A stretch of DNA of 23,242 nt from Beroe ovata (lineage: Eukaryota > Ctenophora > Nuda > Beroida > Beroidae): NCBI GenBank assembly GCA_946803715.1, contig CAMPET010000398.1, positions 13,627-36,868 on the forward strand. Direction: 5' to 3'. The notes under the pieces are model-generated. The model searched no databases and was not told the origin of the DNA. It saw only the letters and a program-made list of their open reading frames with translations. The first letter of the stretch is position 1. Each line of letters opens with the position of its first letter. Positions 16,995-23,242 of the stretch are shown in pieces. The translations under genes and the position numbers were made by a program.

Positions 16995-19900
16995 ATGTCG
17001 AGGGAGGATATAACTGATGTTTTACTGGAAAACAAGTTATTATTCGAGCAAGTCAATGAACTCAAGGCACTAGAGCGCCAGTACCAAAATGAAGTATGAG
17101 CCTTGACTGTTGTTATTCATCCAGGTTCTTCCAGGTTATTCATACAGGTTCATTAGTTAAATAAACCTGTCAACTATTCATTATTCAATCCTTCAGAGAA
17201 GTACAGTGGAAGATCTGTTGCTGGATGAACACAGTAAACTGCAATCTGAACCTTACCATGAAATTGTACATGCTCTCATAAACGAGTCCCACACCCAGAA
17301 GACAGAGTATGAAAAAGCCATTGCCAGAGCCATTGAGAAAGAAGGTAGATCAATAGTTATATCCACCAAATATTCGGAATAACCTTGATATGGACCGCAT
17401 TTTCTTATTCCCTAAATTCAGGCGAGGTTATTACCATCAGAGCAAAGCTTAACAGTGTGCAGCAACATAGTCGAGTGGAAAAACAGCGTCTTGAGGAAGA
17501 ACTCAAGGAATTCAAAGACAGAGCTCAAAGCGAGAGGGACCTTCAGAAGTAATGAAGTCATTGATTGGAATGTGCGATTGTGTAATACCTTTTGTTCGAA
17601 ATTTTTGTCGTTTTGAACGGCGTTGGTGCCGTTGTGTCTACTTAAGTCGTTGACCATGAAGGTCATGGTAATAACCTATCCTTCAGACACAAAACGGCAA
17701 TATCTACTGGCATGTCACCATAGGTTTATCATCATAGACCTTCAATTGGTACAATAGACCTAACACAATACCTTCCGCAGTTTGTCGATCAATGACCAGA
17801 TGGCATTGCTCATTCAAGAACGGAATGGGGCTCGAGCAAATGAAGACGCCCTTGCAGAGAAAGTCAGTGAGCTAATGGATGAAATTGTGAACCTGAACGA
17901 AGAAATTGCAAAGCTCAAACAGCAAAAATTGGGTAGGTATATACCAATTCCACACAACATTTCACATTCAAAAACCATTCTCCAGCACATTTTTGGCAAT
18001 TTTCCAGACATTTATACCCTGACAACTCCCCAGACATGAGTCTAAACACGGAGAGCCGTGACGAGGAGTTTCTCCACTTACAACGTGATCTCGTGAGAGT
18101 TACGGAAGAGGACGAGGCAATGATTAACAATCTCCAGCACCAGCTAACCCAGAGAAACGAGCGGTGTGCTGAACTTGAGGAGGAGGTCTGACGCCATGAG
18201 CTAATTAAGAAACCTTAATTTTTATCGTCGAGAAAGTTTCCGTGCGTCACAATCTTCCATACCCTATCACATTTTTTTCAACTTTGACACCCACCAATGT
18301 TCGTACCAGCCTGTACTTAGCACTCCCTCTCTATCTTTGAATTCCCCCAAGGTATCATGCTTGCAACAACGAACACAGACCCAGAGACAAGAGTTACAAA
18401 CAGCTGGTGACAGCGCAGGTTCCTCACAAATTGAATTGTTTCAAGCCAGAGCCAAGATCAAAGATCTTCATGACCAGATATCCGTACTGACCCGACAACT
18501 GGAGACGCTAGATGGGGGAAATAACACCCTGGCGAAGGATAATCAAATTCTTGCGGAGAAGGTACGATAATTCTTGAATGAGTGTAATGCCTGCAGTATG
18601 CCCCTGAGAAATATATTATGTATCATACCAAGTCTTGAACATGCGAATCTTTAATCAATGTACCCCACGGAAATTAGGATGTTTCGTGAATGAACATGGC
18701 CACACTTCAGAAAGCGACATGTAACGCTGCATTCTCCACACATTTCACAAGATCGACTCATTCAAGATTGACTCAGATTCCGTATTGCTTGCACCTAACC
18801 TCTCTCCCTCTCTTCCCATCAGTTTGTTGACGTGTCCGAGCGGTTGGGAAAGAGGGAAGATGCGTTTAGGGAACTTGAGCGTGACTACAAGTACAAGTTG
18901 GAGGAAGTGGAGAAGATTGCTGAGATTGAGAAGGAGAAGCATGAAACTGTCGAGGTTTATTATGTGCCCGATCTCAACCACTTCGACTTGAATTGGGAGG
19001 GGTTGGGAATGGGTTGAATACGGATATTTGTTTGTTTTCAACTGGTAATCATACATTGACAGAGGAGTCATCTCTCATCTCACGATTACACGTCTCATGT
19101 TATTATAGATGCAGTATGCGGAGTTGAAAACCACACTGGGTACCCTTCAAAGTCAGATTAACACTCTCAGAACACAGAACAACAAGGCTGTCAGGAACAA
19201 GTCGGAGTATCAGACTCAGAATGTGAGTGACTATTTTACGTCATGTTCTAAGATACAGTCTTTTGGATTCACGTGTCTTCCTTGATGAAGGCGCTTCTTC
19301 TGAATCTTAAATTCTTTCTACGATCTGTGATTTACCTAGTTCAATATTTTCCCAAAAATTTGCACTGGAAAATGTACTGTAACCACGCCTAGTAACCCAA
19401 TTATACAGACTTTAATGAGTGTACGCGTTCTCTAATTAGTGTGATTTCCCTGGAGACGGGTGGGTGATTAGCAACTGTTGCCATAGTAACGGCCTCCACA
19501 ATACATTATACCATCGTACATTGTATACACCCAGTACAAGACATGCTGTTAGTCTGTAGTACTATAATACTATGCGTGGGGGATAATAGGTCTGTTATAA
19601 TTAGCTATTATTCACGGTGTTTATTCCCGCTAATTATGTTCCTGTCAGTTATAATGAATTGTGGGAACAGAGAGAGATGATTGGAGAAAATTTAGGAAAA
19701 ATTCGGGAAATGGAAACGTGTAACAACTTTTCCGAGTCAGGTACCTATGGTCGGAGTGACTCCATTTTTGTGTATATTTCCGCTTTTTACCACGTTTACC
19801 ACGTTTCAGGACCAGTTAAGGGAAGAAATTCAGATGCTACAAAATGAGTGAGTATCTTAATTAGACTGGGAAAGCTAATGAGTCTCCTTTGCAAAGTTAT

Positions 19901-22900
19901 TATCATGGGAATCATGCGTTGTGAATATTCCTCTGCAAAGTTATTATTGTGTAATGGTATTTCGCAGTAAACAGGAGCTAATTCGACAGCTATCTGACGA
20001 TGATGCTGCTTTGCAATCTCTACTGAAAAATCAGGATGAGCAGAATAAGGAGAGGGAACAAAAGCTACGAGAAACTATTGATGAAATTCGTGAAAAGGTA
20101 AATTAATGTCTTATTTCATTATAGTTAAGGAGAAATCGTCGAAGATAGAGTAAAGCGAACATAAGGACATTGAGTTATCAGATGGGAAATATCAAATCCC
20201 GACGGTTCTTTTAACCCGACGGTTTTAAACCCTCTTTTCCCTTCTTCCCCAATCTCCTTTTCTCCCCACCCTTCTTAACTTTCTTCACCTTCCTTGTTCG
20301 GAACCTGCCCGAAAACCTCTTGGAATGATCAGAACTATCTTCTTCCTTGTCTTCGTATTGACATTGGAACTCTTTCTGCTTATCAAAAGCACCAAACTGC
20401 ATCATCAAACAATTCCGGGCGTGAATGTGAGATGCCCATAGAGCCCGGATCTTTTTACCGCTAGATGGTACGACTGTCTCGGTCATTTCATCGAAATCTC
20501 TGAACATTGAACGCCCGTCTGGATTCGGGATGTCTGAGAAGATGAATTTTCAATCTAATGCAAGTTGGAATCACTCTAATGCAAGTTGGAATCAATAGCA
20601 AATGCCAAATGTAGTGATTCGGAAAATATGTTCGATGACGGAGAAATGCTCACCTTTTTCAATCAGTCTCTGGAAGAATAACCTCTGAAACTCATCTGCA
20701 TCCTCTAGAACCAGCTCAATATCTCCCTCTTCTTCAAACCATTCACTCCGCAAAACTGGTATGTACGACTCGTCACCTAGGTAACTAAGATAGGACTCGA
20801 TTACAACTGGATCCGTCAGGAAGCCCATCTTCACCATGTCTCTGTGTGTCTGTATCCAGAGCATCAGATTCTCAGTGTCTTTGCCACAACCAGCTAGGGT
20901 TTCCTTATCGATCTCATAAATTTCATCCCTTAATCCATCGTAGATGTCTTCTTCGTAAGGAAAAGGAAATATCCGTCCATCATCGAAATTCATGAGAGCT
21001 ATCATTTTCATATGTCCGGAGTTTCCCACAGCCCGATAAAACTCACAACTCCCACACGTCTCGAGATTCTTCACAACATCCAGAGATGCGGTGTAGCTGT
21101 CCAGAACCTCACTCCCCGGCGTTATGCCACGATCAATCCACTCCTCCACAAACCCGGTCACCAGTGCTTGCTGTAAGTCCTCGCTCAGAGAATTCGATAT
21201 CCCGACATTCTCCAACGCTCGTACTGTTCTCTGTTGTAAACTGATGGGAGTCATGGATGGATCTCGGACAAATGTTCTTAACCCCCGGTAATATTCCACA
21301 TCGTCCCTGAGGAGAGTCATCACTAAACTGTCATCAACGTATGCATCAACTGCATCACCCTGACAGTGGGTTTCCGCGTACCTATCATGCTGATAGTAAT
21401 CATTGAGTCCATTCTCTTCCAGAATTACTCGCAGTTGCTGAGCGAGATTGTACTCTTTACACGTCTCGAAGTCCAAGAAGTGAATCGCGATCCACCATAA
21501 TGCACGTTTTACCGGTAATTCCGAATACGGTATTCCGATGAAAGGTCTGAGGTACCACAGATTAATTGTGGGGGTGTAAACCTCGAAAATTTCCTCAATC
21601 GCGGGAACTTTAACCAATCGGCCTCGTATCTCATCGATTGATGCGATTAGCTCCCAATTCTCCTTGCATGTCCTCACAGAACTTGGGAGAATGTTCCTGA
21701 TTTTGTTGAACGAGTGCCGCACTATTGCGAGATGGTATCTGTCGTTGCAGTCGCAGTCTACACAATCGGGAACTGATTTCTTGACCAACCGCTGGAACTT
21801 CTCACTAACAAACATTCTAAACGCTCGGAATTGATCATTGGCTGGACGTGACTCCTTATTACCCACCAAATCCATTACTTCTTGGACAAAACTGTCCACT
21901 TTCCCCAAGTCGAGATAATGCAAAATCCGTCCCTGTTCTGTGAAAATTCTGTAGAGTCTTTCCATGGTCGTGACTAACGGATAATCACGAATTTCAACAT
22001 CACAACCTCCGTTCCCCTTCCTAATCTCCTTTATGAGTGTCTCTTCGAACGCTATAAGTGCCAGGATCTCCCGCCCATGACGATCGCACACTCGCTCTCC
22101 CGTATCGAGATCAATTTCGTGATCCAGAAACTGATCTATCATATTCTGAGTTTCTCGTAGCACTTGCACTTTCATTCCCTCATCACGGTCTATACTCCGG
22201 CTCAGAACTACGATTCCATCTCTCAAACTAACGTAGATATTGATATATCTCTCGAACATGAAGTGTTCCGCCTTAGTGTCGCCATTATTGAGAAACTGAA
22301 GGAAGTATGTCTGGTTAGGGATCAGATCGAGACTACTTATCCAGTGCCGACATGTAAAGCGTTGCTCAATCGGTGGTCTAAACTTCGACATAATATCCGT
22401 GACGAGAACATAAAACTTGTGAACCGCTCGATCGAGCAAGCTCCCACTTTTGGTGACACCATTGTTTTCCATGTCCGATACAATCTGTTGACACCGCGGC
22501 TCAAACCGAGTCAAATACTGGTAATCCCCGCCAATGATCGAGAAGAGGGCAAAATCGAGCGCTACTCGTCGAGAAGTGTGATGGTTGCTCTCCCAGCGGA
22601 CTATGTTATTGTATGTTCCGACCAGTTTCACTTTTAGATGGCGTTCCTCCAGGGCTTTGAGTCCGTCCTCCGAGTTGAATCGGAGTAAAGATAGGGAGAA
22701 AAGTGTGACGAAAACAAGCGACACAAGCATTGAGTAGTAAATGTAGTGACTCTGATCAATTCCTATACTCTGATCAATTCCTATAGAGATCTTCTACCGA
22801 TAGTAATTCTATCAAATACATAATGATTTGTAGCATGATAAGTATGATTATTTGATGATTGTTATTGCAGATCGACAACACAGAAAAGATGGTTGATGAG

Positions 22901-22951
22901 AAGGATGGACAAATCAATATCCTGGAGTACAACATCAGGGAATCTCAAAAT
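16995..22951 (+). CDS. Long coiled-coil protein, 5' exons (continues past window)
   Basis: Eleven exons in matching phase: 16995-17093, 17197-17344, 17422-17548, 17781-17932, 18034-18185, 18352-18561, 18823-18954, 19109-19222, 19810-19847, 19968-20097 and 22871-22951. They sum to 1,383 nt, 461 residues, open throughout. It starts MSREDITDVLLENKLLFEQV. Nearly all of it is charged heptad-like helix rich in Glu, Lys, Gln and Leu, for example KQRLEEELKEFKDRAQSE, ELMDEIVNLNEEIAKLKQ and REQKLRETIDEIREK. No transmembrane or globular motif is seen. Such proteins are commonly centrosomal, ciliary, Golgi or cytoskeletal; I could not match a named family. The start was chosen as the first Met of the first phase-linked exon; earlier exons are possible. 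Donors at 18186 (GTCTGA) and 18955 (GTTTAT) are weak. Confidence 0.82.
19477..19490 (+). promoter_or_regulatory. Consensus RFX X-box, GTTGCC-AT-AGTAAC
   Basis: Matches GTNRCC-N2-RGYAAC at every position. It lies in the 587-bp intron between exons 19109-19222 and 19810-19847. RFX factors use X-boxes to drive ciliary genes; a site this far inside a gene would be an intronic enhancer or an alternative promoter. Confidence 0.45.
20211..22730 (-). CDS. Secreted protein of unknown family, 799 aa, nested antisense in an intron
   Basis: Two minus-strand exons: 20654-22730 (ATG at 22730) and 20211-20533 (TGA). The donor AAAAAG|GTGAGC and acceptor CTTCTCAG bound a 120-bp intron; joining gives GAC across the splice and an open frame of 2,400 nt. 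Reading through the donor would stop 17 codons later. It has an N-terminal hydrophobic signal (MLVSLVFVTLFSLSLL), no other membrane segment, mostly predicted helix, scattered cysteines (CVDCDC near residue 325) and a Lys/Arg-rich tail (RKVKKVKKGGEKRRLGKKGK) with dibasic sites. Not recognised. It lies entirely within the 20098-22870 intron of the coiled-coil gene. A single very long exon suggests retroposition or a lineage-specific gene with few introns. Confidence 0.83.
20554..20594. repeat. 20-bp tandem direct repeat in the nested gene's intron
   Basis: TCTAATGCAAGTTGGAATCA occurs at 20554-20573 and 20575-20594, identical, one base apart, and occupies a third of the 120-bp intron. Confidence 0.93.
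22749..22784. repeat. 18-bp tandem direct repeat upstream of the nested gene
   Basis: ACTCTGATCAATTCCTAT occurs twice head to tail at 22749-22766 and 22767-22784, starting 19 bp upstream of the nested gene's ATG on the minus strand, in its likely 5' UTR or core promoter. TGATCA is a palindrome in each copy. Confidence 0.92.
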
Positions 22952-22962
22952 GTGAGGGGAAT

Positions 22963-23242
22963 GCTTAACACCACTTTATCCCTGACACCACTTTGTTCTA
23001 GACATCACTTCGTTCTAGACATCACTTTGTGTTTGGCACCACTTTGTGTTTGGCACCAGTTTGTGCTTGACACCACTTTGTACTTGACATCACTTTGTGC
23101 TTGACACCACTTTGTCCTTGACACCACTTTGTGCTTGACACCACTTTGTGTTTGGTACCACTTTGTGCTTGACACCACTTTGTACTTGACACCACTTTGT
23201 CCTTGACACCAATTTGTGCTTGACACCACTTTGTACTTGACA
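22963..23242. repeat. 17-bp minisatellite, CTTGACACCACTTTGTN
   Basis: About 16 units run to the window edge, beginning 11 bp after the donor of coiled-coil exon 22871-22951. Units near the exon are the most diverged (TTCTAGACATCAC variants) and those farther in are more uniform. The 17-bp period is not a multiple of three, yet frames on both strands stay open because the unit lacks stops. A degenerate relative fills the EIF4G intron 8325-8482. Confidence 0.95.

Noticed and set aside
16995-20097. Assignment of the coiled-coil gene to CFAP58, CEP290 or TSGA10/CEP135
   Set aside because: Short stretches (such as EEIVNL) recall these proteins, but coiled coils match each other by composition. 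I saw no diagnostic stretch.
22164-22637. 157-codon plus-strand frame
   Set aside because: It is the antisense shadow of the 799-aa nested gene, whose own frame is far longer and has a signal peptide and a matching second exon.
23005-23229. 74-codon minus-strand frame with a 17-residue repeat (and plus-strand frames at 22859-23104)
   Set aside because: It is a translation of the 17-bp minisatellite, which contains no stop in any frame, and it lies in an intron. The similar frame at 8307-8546 has the same cause.
1-23242. tRNA, rRNA and CRISPR features
   Set aside because: No A-box/B-box pair, rRNA core or regularly spaced identical repeats with unique spacers was found. The 17-bp arrays have no spacers.

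Overview
Animal (invertebrate metazoan) nuclear DNA. The window holds intron-rich genes with GT-AG introns of roughly 75-700 bp, an eIF4G with the animal MIF4G-MA3-W2 layout, and a GPI-anchored Ly6-like cysteine-rich gene. Species or phylum cannot be fixed from the sequence. Three isolated single-base 'n' characters (5309, 7464, 9110) sit in or beside duplicated stretches. This suggests a draft assembly of a highly heterozygous genome in which divergent haplotypes were laid end to end.

Layout. 1-3650: AT-rich DNA with no supported gene; it carries a (CA)n microsatellite and a near-perfect 41-bp-arm hairpin flanked by 20-bp direct repeats. 4095-12315 (+): most of an EIF4G gene in over 20 exons, covering a Pro/Glu-rich N-terminus, an eIF4E-binding motif, MIF4G, an S/R/P-rich linker, MA3, W2 and the true stop. 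Several exons occur twice; some copies are probably assembly artefacts and others might be real in-frame duplications. 12316-14977: no supported gene, but two ACGCGT-rich modules and a tight cluster of four CACGTG E-boxes with an RFX X-box-like site. 14978-16463 (-): a previously fragmented four-exon gene, which I assembled by splice-site and phase matching, for a 194-aa secreted, GPI-anchored, Ly6/uPAR-like protein; its 695-bp third intron contains nested inverted repeats. 16995-22951 and beyond (+): eleven exons of a long coiled-coil protein of unknown identity, running off the window. 20211-22730 (-): a two-exon gene for a 799-aa secreted protein of unknown family, lying wholly inside one intron of the coiled-coil gene, in antisense. 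22963-23242: a 17-bp minisatellite filling the next intron. A degenerate relative fills one intron of EIF4G.

How the genes relate. eIF4G is the translation-initiation scaffold (eIF4E, eIF4A and eIF3 binding). The Ly6-like and coiled-coil genes are head to head with 531 bp between their start codons, so they may share a promoter. There is no operon logic. The most interesting points are the EIF4G exon duplications, the minisatellite shared by introns of two genes, the unreported-looking nested secreted gene and the Ly6-like gene, and the structured intron.
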